Under the pieces are notes generated by a model, which was given only the letters and a program-made list of their open reading frames with translations, was not told the DNA's origin and ran no database searches. Of a stretch of 64,000 nt of DNA, positions 52,580 through 61,840 are shown in pieces (positions within the stretch are counted from its first letter, which is position 1; the number at the start of each line of letters is the position of its first letter). The stretch comes from Actinomadura macrotermitis (GTDB taxonomy: Bacteria; Actinomycetota; Actinomycetes; Streptosporangiales; Streptosporangiaceae), in NCBI RefSeq assembly GCF_009604375.1, contig NZ_WEGH01000002.1, positions 582,073-646,072 on the forward strand. The letters are read 5' to 3'. The position numbers and the translations under genes were made by a program.

Positions 52580-54718
52580 CTACTCGGCGGCGACGGGCTC
52601 CTTCGGCGCCTCACCCTTGACCGAGCGGATGAGGAGCTGGGAGACGTCGACGACCTCGAGGGTCTCCTTGGCGGCGCCCTCGTTCTTCTTCTCGTTGATG
52701 GCGTCGCCCAGCATCACCAGGCAGAACGGGCAGGCGGTGGAGACGGTGTCGGGGTTGGTCTCCAGCGCCTCGTCCACGCGCTCGGTGTTGATGCGCTTGC
52801 CGATGCGCTCTTCCATCCACATGCGCGCGCCGCCGGCGCCGCAGCAGAAGCCGCGGTCCTTGTGGCGGTGCATCTCCTGGGTCTTGACGCCCGGGACGGT
52901 GGCCATGATGTCGCGCGGCTGCTTGTAGACCTTGTTGTGGCGGCCGAGGAAGCAGGGGTCGTGGTAGGTGATGTTCTCCTCGATCGGGGTGACCGGGGTG
53001 AGCTTGCCCTCCTCGACCAGGTGCGCCAGCAGCTGGGTGTGGTGCACGACCTCGTACTCGCCGCCGATCTGCGGGTACTCGTTGGCCAGGGTGTTGAAGC
53101 AGTGCGGGCAGGTCGCCACGATCTTCTTGGCGCCGACCTCGTTCAGCGTCTCCACGTTCTGCTGGCCGAGCATCTGGAAGACGAACTCCATGCCCAGGCG
53201 GCGGGCCGGGTCACCGGTGCAGGCCTCCATGCCGCCCAGCACCGCGAACTTCACGCCCGCGATGTGCAGCAGCTCGGCGACGGCCTTGGTGGTCTTCTTG
53301 GCCCGGTCCTCCAGCGCGCCGGCGCAGCCGACCCAGAACAGGTACTCGGTGCCCTCGGGCAGGGAGTCCTCGACGACGGGGACCTCGAAGTCCACTTCCT
53401 CGACCCACTCGAGGCGCTTGGACTCCGACATGCCCCACGGGTTGCCCTTGTTCTCCAGGTTCTTCAGCATGACGCCGGCCTCGGAGGGGAACGAGGACTC
53501 GATCATGACCTGGAAGCGGCGCATGTCCAGGATGTGGTCGATGTGCTCGATGTCGACCGGGCACTGCTCGACGCAGGCGCCGCAGTTGGTGCAGGACCAC
53601 AGGACGTCGGGGTGGATGACGCCGTTCTCGCCGACCAGCTCCTTGTCCACCTGCATCTCGAGCTTCTGCTCGTCGGTGAACTTCTCGCGCTCCTCCTCGG
53701 AGGCGATCAGGTAGGGGGCCTTGGCGAAGGCGTGGTCGCGCAGCTCCAGGATGACCATCTTGGGCGACAGCGGCTTGCCGGTGTTCCACGCCGGGCACTG
53801 GGACTGGCAGCGACCGCACTCGGTGCAGGTCGCCATGTCCAGCAGGCCCTTCCAGGTGAAGTCCTCGATCTTGCCGCGGCCGAAGGTGTCCTCGTCGGGG
53901 TCGGCCTCCTCGAAGTCGAGGGGCTTGCCCTTGCTCATCATCGGCTGCGCGGCGCCCAGGCCGTTCGGGCGGCGCTTGAACATGACGTTCAGCGGCGCGA
54001 TGAAGATGTGCAGGTGCTTGGAGTTCACCACGATGACCAGGAACACCAGCGCGACGCCGATGTGGGCCAGCAGGCCGACCGACTCCAGGATCTCCAGCGT
54101 GTGGTGGCTGAGGCCCTCGAAGGGGGTGCCCGACAGGTAGGAGAAGTAGGCCGCCTTGCCGTAGGCCAGGTTGCCGTTGGCCCGCTCGACGCCGCGGAAG
54201 AAGAACATCGTCCACACGACGTTGAAGATCATGAAGAGGATGACCCAGGCGCCGCCGGTGTGCGAGCCCTTGAAGCGGGACTTGCGGTCCAGCCGCTTGG
54301 GCGAGTCCTTGAACCGGATGATCGCGAACACGATCAGGCCGAGCGCGCACAGCAGCGCGATGGTGTCCTGGACGAAGCCGATCGGGCCCCAGGTCTGCAG
54401 GAACGGGATGTGCTTGTCCAGCCCGAACAGCAGCGCGACGCCGGCCTCGAGGTAGACGGTGGCCAGCAGGAAGAACGCCCACATCACCGCGGCGTGCGCG
54501 AGACCGGCAACGGTCCATTTCAGCAGCTTGCGCTGCCCGAGGACCTCGGTCACCTGTCCTTCGACGTCACCCTTGGGGTCGCGCTTGACCTGCAGCACGC
54601 GCTCGGGATCGGGCTGTCCGCTCTTGAAGAGCTTCCATAGGAACAACACGCGCTTGCCGGCGAGCGCCAACGCGACCGCCGTTCCGGCAAGGCCGATCAG
54701 CAAAGTGGCCAGGAACAC
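52580..54718 (-). CDS. Heterodisulfide-reductase-like membrane Fe-S oxidoreductase
   Basis: The 712-residue protein has four or five membrane helices in the first 250 residues (NarI-like), two ferredoxin clusters (CTECGRCQSQCP and CTNCGACVEQCP) and two CCG domains (CPHCFNTLANEYP...HDPCFLGRHN...GFCCGAGGARMW) like HdrD/GlpC. Homologues have been proposed to pass electrons from ETF or acyl-CoA oxidation to quinone. The operator motif shared with the FadE5-like gene fits that role. The start is GTG with AGGAGG eight bases upstream. Confidence 0.92.
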   Translation of the reverse strand: MFLATLLIGLAGTAVALALAGKRVLFLWKLFKSGQPDPERVLQVKRDPKGDVEGQVTEVLGQRKLLKWTVAGLAHAAVMWAFFLLATVYLEAGVALLFGLDKHIPFLQTWGPIGFVQDTIALLCALGLIVFAIIRFKDSPKRLDRKSRFKGSHTGGAWVILFMIFNVVWTMFFFRGVERANGNLAYGKAAYFSYLSGTPFEGLSHHTLEILESVGLLAHIGVALVFLVIVVNSKHLHIFIAPLNVMFKRRPNGLGAAQPMMSKGKPLDFEEADPDEDTFGRGKIEDFTWKGLLDMATCTECGRCQSQCPAWNTGKPLSPKMVILELRDHAFAKAPYLIASEEEREKFTDEQKLEMQVDKELVGENGVIHPDVLWSCTNCGACVEQCPVDIEHIDHILDMRRFQVMIESSFPSEAGVMLKNLENKGNPWGMSESKRLEWVEEVDFEVPVVEDSLPEGTEYLFWVGCAGALEDRAKKTTKAVAELLHIAGVKFAVLGGMEACTGDPARRLGMEFVFQMLGQQNVETLNEVGAKKIVATCPHCFNTLANEYPQIGGEYEVVHHTQLLAHLVEEGKLTPVTPIEENITYHDPCFLGRHNKVYKQPRDIMATVPGVKTQEMHRHKDRGFCCGAGGARMWMEERIGKRINTERVDEALETNPDTVSTACPFCLVMLGDAINEKKNEGAAKETLEVVDVSQLLIRSVKGEAPKEPVAAE

Positions 54719-54798
54719 TGTTCCGTCCTCCTGAGGTACGGGCGTTGGCTGTCAGCGTAGGGCGCGCGACAGACTGCTCTTCATCCGGGGGCCGAATA

Positions 54799-54845
54799 CT
54801 ACTCGTCAGTAGCTTATGCCGTCACCGGTGCGGTACCGGACGTTA
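54799..54845. promoter_or_regulatory. Inverted repeats upstream of the Fe-S oxidoreductase
   Basis: CTACTCGTCAGTAG (54799-54812) is a perfect 5-4-5 palindrome, and TACCGGACGTTA (54834-54845) matches the same TAC[CT]-N4-[AG]GTA pattern with one mismatch. The pair parallels 1607-1644 before the FadE5-like gene, so a common TetR-type regulator is inferred. Confidence 0.5.
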
Positions 54846-54928
54846 CCGAACCGAGGTATGTGCGCTTGCTCACGTATTGCCTAACCCTGCGGCGATGACT
54901 TTCCCGCGCCGGACCGGTCTACCCCCGT

Positions 54929-55501
54929 ATGGAACCCGAATTCGATCTGGGCCCGGCGGCGCGCGCCGTGGCCGGCCTGCTCGCGGACGTCACCGACGAG
55001 CAGCTCAAAGGCCCCACCCCCTGTCCCGGCTACACCCTCGGCGACCTGATCGACCACGTCGGCGGGCTGAGCCAGGCACTCGTTCACTCCGCCCGCAAGG
55101 AGCCCAAGGAGGAGAGGCCCGGCGACGCGTCCCGGCTCCCCGCCGGCTGGCGCGAGGAGTTCGCCGGGCGGCTGGACGGCCTCGCCGAGGCGTGGCGCGA
55201 CCCGGCCGCCTGGGACGGCATGACGCAGGCGGGCGGTCTGGACCTGCCCGGCGCCGTCGTCGCCACCGTCGCGCTGAACGAGCTGGTCGTGCACGGCTGG
55301 GACGTCGCCCGCGCCACCGGCCGCCCCTGGACGGCCGAGCCCGCCCACATCGAAGCCTGCATGAAGCTTTACGCGGGGCTGCCCGACGAGGCGCGGGAAC
55401 CCGGCGGCCCGTTCGGCCCGCGGGCGGAGGTCCCGGCGGACGCCACGCCCCTGGACGAACTGGTCGCCTTGTCCGGCCGCGACCCGTCCTGGCGCCCCTA
55501 G
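54929..55501 (+). CDS. TIGR03086-type metal-binding (DinB-like) protein
   Basis: The 190-residue four-helix protein has TPCPGYTLGDLIDHVGGLSQ and NELVVHGWDVARATGRPW, the His motifs of the TIGR03086/mycothiol-dependent maleylpyruvate isomerase-like family. Members bind a metal and are thought to act on thiol-conjugated substrates. The ATG lies far from any clear ribosome site. Its stop overlaps the convergent thiolase stop. Confidence 0.9.
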   Translation: MEPEFDLGPAARAVAGLLADVTDEQLKGPTPCPGYTLGDLIDHVGGLSQALVHSARKEPKEERPGDASRLPAGWREEFAGRLDGLAEAWRDPAAWDGMTQAGGLDLPGAVVATVALNELVVHGWDVARATGRPWTAEPAHIEACMKLYAGLPDEAREPGGPFGPRAEVPADATPLDELVALSGRDPSWRP

Positions 55502-56706
55502 ACCCGCTCGAAGACCGCCGCGAGGCCCTGGCCGCCGCCGATGCACATCGTCTCCAGGCCGTAGCGGGCCTCGCGGCGGTGCATCTCGCGCGCGAGCGTG
55601 GCGAGGATGCGGGCGCCGGTGGCGCCGACGGGGTGGCCGAGGGAGATGCCGGAGCCGTTGACGTTGGTGCGGTCCCAGTCGGCGTCCTTGAAGTCCCACT
55701 CGCGGGTGACGGCCAGGACCTGCGCGGCGAACGCCTCGTTCAGCTCGATCAGGTCGATGTCGGCCAGGGACAGGCCCGCCGCCGCCAGGGCCCTGGCCGT
55801 CGCGGGGACGGGGCCGATGCCCATCGTGCGCGGCGGCACGCCCGCGTGCGCCCAGGAGACCAGCCGGACCAGCGGGTTCAGGCCGAGCTCGGCGGCGCGC
55901 TCGGGGGTGGTGACGACGCAGACCGCGGCGGCGTCGTTCTGGCCGCTGGCGTTCCCGGCGGTGACGGTCGCCTCGGGGTCGGCCTTGCCGAGGATCGGGC
56001 GCAGCCCGGCGAGGGTCTCCACGGTGGTGCCGGGGCGCGGGTGCTCGTCGGTGTCCACGACCGTGTCGCCCTTGCGGGACGCGATGGTGACGGGGACGAT
56101 CTCGTCCGCGAACCGGCCCGCCTGCTGCGCGGCGACGGCGCGCTCGTGCGAGCGGGCGGCGACCTCGTCCTGCTCCACCCGGCCGATGCCGTACTCGCGG
56201 CGCAGGTTCTCGGCGGTCTCCAGCATCCCGCCGGGCACGGGGTGGTGGTCGCCGCCGGCGGTGACGCGGCCCCGGGCGAGGGCGTCGTGCAGTTCCAGGC
56301 TCGGGCCGCGGACGCCCCAGCGGGCGTCGGTCGTGTAGAAGGGCGCGTTGCTCATGCTCTCCACGCCGCCCGCGATGATCAGGTCGTCGACGCCGGTCTG
56401 GACCTGCATGGCCGCGTTGATCACGGCCTGCAGCCCCGAGCCGCAGCGGCGGTCCAGCTGGACGCCGCCGACGGTGACCGGCAGGCCCGCGTCGAGGGCG
56501 GCGACCCGGCCGATGGCGGGCGCGTCGGAGCTGGGGTTGCACTGACCGAGGATCACCTCGCCGACCGCGTCGCCGGGCAGGCCGGTGCGGGCCAGCAGCT
56601 CGCGGATCACGGTGGCGGCGAGCGCGGCCGGGGTGACGGCCTTCAGCGCGCCGCCGAACCGGCCGATGGGGGTACGCAGGGGTTCGCAGATCACCACGTC
56701 GCGCAT
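55498..56706 (-). CDS. Acetyl-CoA acetyltransferase (thiolase)
   Basis: The 402-residue thiolase has the nucleophile Cys88 in DRRCGSGLQAV, NEAFAAQVLAV, the His in NGSGISLGHPVGATGAR and the second Cys in MCIGGGQGLA. It cleaves 3-ketoacyl-CoA or condenses acetyl-CoA. GGAGGAG precedes the ATG. It is divergent from the 3-hydroxyacyl-CoA dehydrogenase gene, a typical fatty- or aromatic-acid degradation pairing. Confidence 0.95.
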   Translation of the reverse strand: MRDVVICEPLRTPIGRFGGALKAVTPAALAATVIRELLARTGLPGDAVGEVILGQCNPSSDAPAIGRVAALDAGLPVTVGGVQLDRRCGSGLQAVINAAMQVQTGVDDLIIAGGVESMSNAPFYTTDARWGVRGPSLELHDALARGRVTAGGDHHPVPGGMLETAENLRREYGIGRVEQDEVAARSHERAVAAQQAGRFADEIVPVTIASRKGDTVVDTDEHPRPGTTVETLAGLRPILGKADPEATVTAGNASGQNDAAAVCVVTTPERAAELGLNPLVRLVSWAHAGVPPRTMGIGPVPATARALAAAGLSLADIDLIELNEAFAAQVLAVTREWDFKDADWDRTNVNGSGISLGHPVGATGARILATLAREMHRREARYGLETMCIGGGQGLAAVFERV

Positions 56707-56766
56707 CGTGCTCCTCCGGGGTCGGGCGTCGCCCGCAGGGTATGCCCCCTCGGTCCGGGCGGTTGA

Positions 56767-58323
56767 ATGAGGGGCGTGGAGACGATGCGGCAGTGGGCGG
56801 AACAGGTGGCGGCGGTCCGGGTGATCGGGACCGGGGTGATGGGGCGCGGGATCGCGCAGCTGGCGGCGGCGGGCGGGCTGCGGGTGGAGCTCGCCGACGC
56901 CCGGATGGACGCGGTCGTCCAGGCGGTGGAGCAGATCGGCGCGATGTTCGACCGGCTGGCGGCCAAGGGGCGGATGTCGCCGGCCGACGCGGCGGACGCC
57001 AAGACGCGCCTGGTCCCGGTCGGTGATCCGCTGACGCCGCTGCAGGACTGCGACCTGGTGATCGAGGCCGTCCGGGAGGACTTGGCCGTCAAGCAGGAGC
57101 TGTTCGCGGCGCTGGAGAAGGCCGCGCCCGCGCACACCGTGCTGGCCACCAACACCAGCTCGCTGTCGGTCACCGCGATCGGCGCGGCGCTGCGCGACCC
57201 GTCCCGGCTCGCGGGCCTGCACTTCTTCAACCCGGTGCCGCTGATGCGGCTGGTGGAGGTCGTGCCGGGGGCGCGGACGGCGCCGTGGCTGCAGGGCGCG
57301 CTCGCGGACCTGGTGCGGCGGCTCGGGCACGAGCCGGTGCTGGCCGCGGACACGCCGGGTTTCCTGGTCAACCACGCCGGGCGCGGCCTGGTCACCGAGG
57401 CGCTGCAGCTGCTGGCGGAGGGCGTGGCCGAGCCGGTGGACGTGGACCGCGTCGCGCGCGACGTCCTCGGGCTGAAGATGGGCCCGTTCGAGCTGATGGA
57501 CCTGACCGGGCTGGACGTGTCGCACCCGGTGCTGGAGAGCATCTGGGCCGGGTTCTACGACGAGCCGCGCCTTCGCCCGTCGCGGATCACGCGGGCGCGG
57601 ATGGAGGCGGGGCTGCTCGGCCGCAAGACCGGCGAGGGCTTCTACCGCTATGCGGACGGCGCTCAGGAGGTGCCGCCCGAGCCGGCCGCGCCGCAGGTGG
57701 AGGCGCGCCCGGTGTGGATCGCCGAGGACGTGCGGGAGACGCTCGGCGCGCTGCTCGGCACGAACGGCGTCCAGGTGGAGTCGGGCGAGCGGCCCTCGGC
57801 GGAGGCCGTCGCGCTGGTCGCGCCGTGGGGGCGCAGCGCGCTGGACGCGGCGCGCGACGCGGGGCTGCCGGTGGAGCGGACCCTCGGCGTCGACCCGTTC
57901 GGCGGCTTCTTCACCCGGCTGACGCTGGCCGTCCACCCCGGCGTGGACCCGGCGGCGGGGCGGGCGGCGTGGGCGGCGCTCGCCGCGTCCGGCCGCGCGG
58001 TGACGGTCGTGCGGGACGCGCCGGGGACGGTCGCGCAGCGGCTGCTCGCCTCGATCGTCAACGTCGGCTGCGAGATCGCGGCGCAGCGGCTGGCGTCCCC
58101 GGCCGACATCGACACCGCGGTGCGGCTCGGCCTCGGCTACCCGCGCGGGCCGCTGGAGTGGGGCGACCAGGCGGGCGCCGGGAACGTGCTCGGCGTGCTG
58201 CGCGGCCTGCAGGAGGCGACCGGCGACCCCCGCTACCGGCCGAGCCGGTGGCTGGTGGAGCGGGCCGGGCTCGGTCTCTCCCTGTCCGAGCCCGGCACGT
58301 CCCCGGCGGACCTGCTCGGCTAG
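56767..58323 (+). CDS. 3-hydroxyacyl-CoA dehydrogenase
   Basis: This protein of about 518 residues has the NAD-binding VIGTGVMGRGIAQLAAAGG, ATNTSSLSVTAIG, HFFNPVPLMRLVEVV and GFLVNHAGRGLVTEAL motifs, with a duplicated C-terminal dimerisation domain as in PaaH-type enzymes. It oxidises 3-hydroxyacyl-CoA (or hydroxyadipyl-CoA). The length and the double 3HCDH domain fit the PaaC/PaaH group, so phenylacetate catabolism is possible, but no paa genes are near. The start may be ATG 56767, GTG 56776 or ATG 56785. Confidence 0.92.
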   Translation: MRGVETMRQWAEQVAAVRVIGTGVMGRGIAQLAAAGGLRVELADARMDAVVQAVEQIGAMFDRLAAKGRMSPADAADAKTRLVPVGDPLTPLQDCDLVIEAVREDLAVKQELFAALEKAAPAHTVLATNTSSLSVTAIGAALRDPSRLAGLHFFNPVPLMRLVEVVPGARTAPWLQGALADLVRRLGHEPVLAADTPGFLVNHAGRGLVTEALQLLAEGVAEPVDVDRVARDVLGLKMGPFELMDLTGLDVSHPVLESIWAGFYDEPRLRPSRITRARMEAGLLGRKTGEGFYRYADGAQEVPPEPAAPQVEARPVWIAEDVRETLGALLGTNGVQVESGERPSAEAVALVAPWGRSALDAARDAGLPVERTLGVDPFGGFFTRLTLAVHPGVDPAAGRAAWAALAASGRAVTVVRDAPGTVAQRLLASIVNVGCEIAAQRLASPADIDTAVRLGLGYPRGPLEWGDQAGAGNVLGVLRGLQEATGDPRYRPSRWLVERAGLGLSLSEPGTSPADLLG

Positions 58324-58435
58324 CCCCCGGAACGGCTCATCCGCGGACAAAGAACCCGGGACGCCGCACTGCACAAGCGCGCATGCTGTGGCGGAAGGCG
58401 CGCTATATGGGCACTGCACCCTTAAGATCCGGAAT

Positions 58436-59191
58436 GTGATTCTTCTGGTGGTGGGCGGGGCCCTGCTCGCGGGCGCCGTGCTCGCCTGGAAGACGGCCGG
58501 GTCCCGGCCGCGCGCCGGCGTCGGCGTGCTGGCCGCCACCGCGCTCGTCCCGCTCGCCGCCGCGGCGGCGGGCGGCACGGGCTGGACCGCCGCGCTCGTC
58601 ACCGCGGCGGCCTTCCTCATCGCGATGAGCCTGCCGGTGATCCTGCTCGCCGTGAAGCACGACGACGGCGCGCTGTACCTCTCCATGATCGCCCTCTTCG
58701 CCGCCGGCGCGGTCGCCTTCTTCTCCGGCGTCGCGGTCCACATGGCGGCACCGGAGCGGCCGGCGGGCACCAGGGACCGGCTGGTCTTCACCACCGAGCC
58801 GGTGACGCCGGTGAACCCGCGCGGCGCGGACCGGGTGCGCGCCGCCGCCACCGCGCTGCTGAAGGCCGACGCGGCGGGCGACGCCGCCGGGGTCTGGAAC
58901 CTGTGGACCACCGCAGGTCAGCGCCTCATGTCCCAGAAGGCCTACACGCGGCTGCTGAAGCGGTGCCGTCCCCTCCACCAGGGCGCCCCCTACACGATCA
59001 CGAGCGTGCGGGTGAAGGGCGACACCGCGACCGTCCGCACCGTCCAGGCCGGTACCCGCAGGTTGCGGCGGTTCGCCCTGGAGCAGGGGGAATGGCGGCT
59101 CGTCCTCGCCAAGAAGGACGCCCGCGACTACCGGCTCGGCGTCAAGCGCCTGGTCGCCAAGCGGAAAAACCTGGGGCTCTGCGCCGCCTAG
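58436..59191 (+). CDS. Membrane protein with SnoaL/DUF4878-like outer domain
   Basis: The 251-residue protein has about four membrane helices in the first 110 residues, then a soluble domain (ADRVRAAATALLKADAAGDA, KAYTRLLKRCRPLHQGAPYT, ITSVRVKGDTATVRT, QGEWRLVL) of the lipoprotein/DUF4878-like type. The function is unknown. GTG at 58436 follows a TAAGAT -10-like element by seven bases, so the mRNA may be leaderless. It stands alone. Confidence 0.75.
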   Translation: MILLVVGGALLAGAVLAWKTAGSRPRAGVGVLAATALVPLAAAAAGGTGWTAALVTAAAFLIAMSLPVILLAVKHDDGALYLSMIALFAAGAVAFFSGVAVHMAAPERPAGTRDRLVFTTEPVTPVNPRGADRVRAAATALLKADAAGDAAGVWNLWTTAGQRLMSQKAYTRLLKRCRPLHQGAPYTITSVRVKGDTATVRTVQAGTRRLRRFALEQGEWRLVLAKKDARDYRLGVKRLVAKRKNLGLCAA

Positions 59192-59209
59192 CGGCGTACA
59201 ACAGAGGGC

Positions 59210-59959
59210 ATGGAAGAACAGCGCCTGCCGGGAGGCAGGCATGTGGGCGGCGTCCGCGTCGGCGACACCGTCCACCGGCCCGCCCATCCCTGGACGCCCG
59301 CCGTCCACGACGTGCTGCGCCACCTGGAGGCGGCCGGGTTCCAGGGCGCGCCCCGCGTGCTCGGCTTCGACGAGCAGGGCCGCGAGGTCCTGACCTACCT
59401 GCACGGCGACACGATCGGGGAGCGCCGCCCGTGGCCGGGCTGGGCGCACGCCGACGAGGCGCTGGAGCAGGCCGGGGCGTGGCTGCGGCGGCTGCACGAC
59501 ACGACCGCCGGGTACGTCCCGCCGGACGGCGCGGTCTGGCTGTCGGGACGCCCGTGGCGGCCCGGCCTGGTCATCGGCCACCACGACGCCTCGCCGTACA
59601 ACGCGGTGTGGGACGACGGCCTGGTCGGCTTCGTCGACTGGGACACCGCGGGCCCCTCCTCACGCGAGCTCGACCTGGCGTTCACCGCGCTGACCTGGGT
59701 GCCGCTGCACGCCCGCCGGGTCGTCCGGGCGACCGGGTTCACCGCCTTCGACGAGCGCTCCCGCCGCCTCGCCCTGCTGCTGGACGCCTACGGGTACGAG
59801 GGCGACCGGGCCGCGTTCGGGGCCACGGTCGCCGCCCGCGCCCGGCTGAACGCCGCGATCATCCGCGGCATGGGCGGTGCGGTGCCGATGTCGGTCGCCG
59901 CCGACTTCGAGCAGGCCGCGGTCGAGATCGAGGCGCTGCCCGCGTCGTTCTGGACCTGA
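59210..59959 (+). CDS. Aminoglycoside phosphotransferase-family kinase
   Basis: This 249-residue APH-fold protein has the catalytic loop VIGHHDASPYNAVWDDG (Asp as base, Asn as metal ligand) and the following GFVDWDTAGPSSRELDLA, the DxD-type motif. The N-lobe is short and lacks an evident Gly loop, so it may act on a small metabolite rather than a drug. Resistance cannot be claimed from the sequence. It converges with the CU044_5270-type gene (5-base gap). Confidence 0.88.
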   Translation: MEEQRLPGGRHVGGVRVGDTVHRPAHPWTPAVHDVLRHLEAAGFQGAPRVLGFDEQGREVLTYLHGDTIGERRPWPGWAHADEALEQAGAWLRRLHDTTAGYVPPDGAVWLSGRPWRPGLVIGHHDASPYNAVWDDGLVGFVDWDTAGPSSRELDLAFTALTWVPLHARRVVRATGFTAFDERSRRLALLLDAYGYEGDRAAFGATVAARARLNAAIIRGMGGAVPMSVAADFEQAAVEIEALPASFWT

Positions 59960-59964
59960 CCCGG

Positions 59965-61119
59965 TCAGGACCCGTACCGCTTGCAGGCCTCCTTGACCGG
60001 GACGCCGTCCTTGGTGAGGTTGCGGCGCTCGGCGGGCAGGGCGGGCCGCCGGGCGGTCCAGCGCGCCTCCTGGATCAGCTCGTACCGAAGGAGCTGGCCC
60101 TTGCGCCGCTCGATGCCCGGGTACAGGGCGACCTCCTCGGTCGACAGCAGGCGGCCCGTCGCCGGGTCCACCACGATCCGGGTCTCCACGGCGTTGCGGC
60201 TCATCGCGATCGCCTGCCCCGTCCGGCCGAGCGCGTCGGTGACCCGGCCCCGCCCGGCCACTCCGGGCAGCGCGGCCAGCATGCGGTAGACGGCGGCGCG
60301 GAGGGCGGACGGCGCGGGCCGGTCGACCAGCAGCCTGATGCCGAGATCGAAGATCCACGCGTCGAGGTCCCTGGCCGTCATGCCGTCGCCGAAGCGCTTC
60401 ATGTCCTTCAGCAGCCGGACCTTGAGCGCGCCGGGATCGACCGGCATCGCGGCCAGCTGGGCCACGGAGTAGCTGTGGCCGGCGTATCCCGACCAGCCCG
60501 GCTGCGCACCCCAGGGGAGGGCGTACCGCTCCCCCGGTGACGCCGTGACGGTCAGGGACCTGTTCATGCCTTCACCGAGGGGCCCGATGCAGCCGGCCCT
60601 CCCGGCCGGGAAGTCGCCGTCGCCCCGCACCTTCCATTCGCGGGGCGAGCCGTCGCGCTTCCACGCGGCCTCGTCGACCGGCTTGATGCCGAGGAGCCGC
60701 TCGATGCCCCAGGAGTACTCCTTCGGGGAGGAGGGGGCCCAGACCTCCCGTTCGACCCGGCGGTCGAGGAGGTAGTCCTTGCCGAGCGGGAACCTCTGCA
60801 TGCCGTCGATGCGCTTGGTGTACCAGTACGCGCCCTTCGACGGTTCCTTCTCCGCCTTCGTCGCGGCGGCCAGCAGGAGGGCCTGAGGAGACAGCACCGT
60901 TCCGGGCGGCTTCGGGGTGCCACCGGACGGGAGCAGGGTGAGCGCGGCGGCCCCGGCCGTGGCGGCGGCGACCAGGCCGAGGCCGGCCTTCAGCCGCCAC
61001 CGGCGGCGGGGCGGCGGCGCTGCGGCGGTCATCCGCAGCCGGGCGGCGGCGACGGTGTGCGCGGACGGCGCGGGCGGGTCCTCCGGGTACAGCGCGCGGA
61101 CGGCGTCGAGGTCGTTCAT
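59965..61119 (-). CDS. CU044_5270 family membrane protein, pair 2
   Basis: This 384-residue paralogue of the protein at 25062-26198 has an N-terminal VRALYPEDPPAPSAHTVAAA segment, the basic RRRWRLKAGLGLV leading into one membrane helix (about residues 43-62), and an outer domain with ALLLAAATKAEKEPSKGAYW, DALGRTGQAIAMSRN and TRIVVDPATGRLLSTEEV. Its ATG overlaps the stop of the sigma gene (ATGA). Inferred role: membrane partner of that sigma factor. Confidence 0.86.
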   Translation of the reverse strand: MNDLDAVRALYPEDPPAPSAHTVAAARLRMTAAAPPPRRRWRLKAGLGLVAAATAGAAALTLLPSGGTPKPPGTVLSPQALLLAAATKAEKEPSKGAYWYTKRIDGMQRFPLGKDYLLDRRVEREVWAPSSPKEYSWGIERLLGIKPVDEAAWKRDGSPREWKVRGDGDFPAGRAGCIGPLGEGMNRSLTVTASPGERYALPWGAQPGWSGYAGHSYSVAQLAAMPVDPGALKVRLLKDMKRFGDGMTARDLDAWIFDLGIRLLVDRPAPSALRAAVYRMLAALPGVAGRGRVTDALGRTGQAIAMSRNAVETRIVVDPATGRLLSTEEVALYPGIERRKGQLLRYELIQEARWTARRPALPAERRNLTKDGVPVKEACKRYGS

Positions 61120-61712
61120 CGGGAGGCCCCTTCCTGGTCGTCGAGCAGCGGATCGGTGTCGCCGAGGGCCTTGCGCAGCTTCTTGCGGGCCCGGTTCAGC
61201 CGCGAGGAGACGGTGCCGAACGGGACGTCCAGCGCCACCGCGACCTCCTCGTAGGACAGTCCGCCGAGCACGACGAGCAGCAGCACGTCGCGCTGGCCCG
61301 CGGGCAGCGCGGCGACGGCGCGGGCGAGCGGGCCGCGCACGCCCTCGGCGGTGACGCGGGCGGCCACGGCGTCCTCGTGGCCGGCCGCGGCGGCGCCGGG
61401 GCCGACCCGGGCGAGCGCGGTCAGCTTGCGCCGCTCGTCGCGGCGGTGCCGGCCCGCCAGGTTGGTGGCGATCCCGTACAGCCAGGGCCGCGCGTTCGGG
61501 CGGGACAGGTCGTAGCGGTCGCGGCCGCGGAAGGCCACCGCGAACGTCTCGGCCGCCAGGTCGTCGGCGGTGTGCGCGTCCAGGCGGCGGGCCAGGTAGC
61601 GGTGGATCTCGGCGAAATAGGCGTCGAAGATCGCACCGAACAGCTCCGGCTCGTCCCGCGACCGCCCGATCACCCCGGCGTCGCCGGGCGGGGCCTCGGG
61701 GGGAGCGATCAT
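61116..61712 (-). CDS. RNA polymerase sigma factor, ECF-like, pair 2
   Basis: This 198-residue factor has region 2 (EIHRYLARRLDAHTADDLAA, RPWLYGIATNLAGRHRR) and region 4 (LPAGQRDVLLLVVLGGLSYE, then VPFGTVSSRLNRARKKLRKA). The short conserved C-terminal tail LGDTDPLLDDQEGASR recurs in the factor of pair 3 as LGGTNPMLDLEEDDG. It is translationally coupled to the downstream CU044_5270-type gene. Confidence 0.93.
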   Translation of the reverse strand: MIAPPEAPPGDAGVIGRSRDEPELFGAIFDAYFAEIHRYLARRLDAHTADDLAAETFAVAFRGRDRYDLSRPNARPWLYGIATNLAGRHRRDERRKLTALARVGPGAAAAGHEDAVAARVTAEGVRGPLARAVAALPAGQRDVLLLVVLGGLSYEEVAVALDVPFGTVSSRLNRARKKLRKALGDTDPLLDDQEGASR

Positions 61713-61802
61713 GCGCGGCTCCTTGTGGTGACGGTGCTGTGCTGGGCGATGGTCACCCCTTGTTGTCCGCTCGCGCGATCGCCTTCCCCGGAAATGGAGG
61801 AA

Positions 61803-61829
61803 GCGGGCCGCCCGCGAAGGACGGCCCGC
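61803..61829. terminator. Hairpin between sigma pairs 2 and 3
   Basis: GCGGGCCG (61803-61810) pairs with CGGCCCGC (61822-61829) around an 11-base loop. It lies after the stop of the pair-3 membrane protein on the minus strand. Confidence 0.6.
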
Positions 61830-61840
61830 TCAAGGATGGA

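Noticed and set aside
55498..58911. 1137-codon minus-strand frame covering the thiolase and the region upstream
   Set aside because: Only the last 402 codons (the thiolase) are real; the rest is antisense to the 3-hydroxyacyl-CoA dehydrogenase, which has all its family motifs on the plus strand.
59210..59959. Aminoglycoside resistance gene
   Set aside because: The fold is APH-like but the drug-binding features are not evident; environmental actinomycetes carry many such kinases with unknown substrates.
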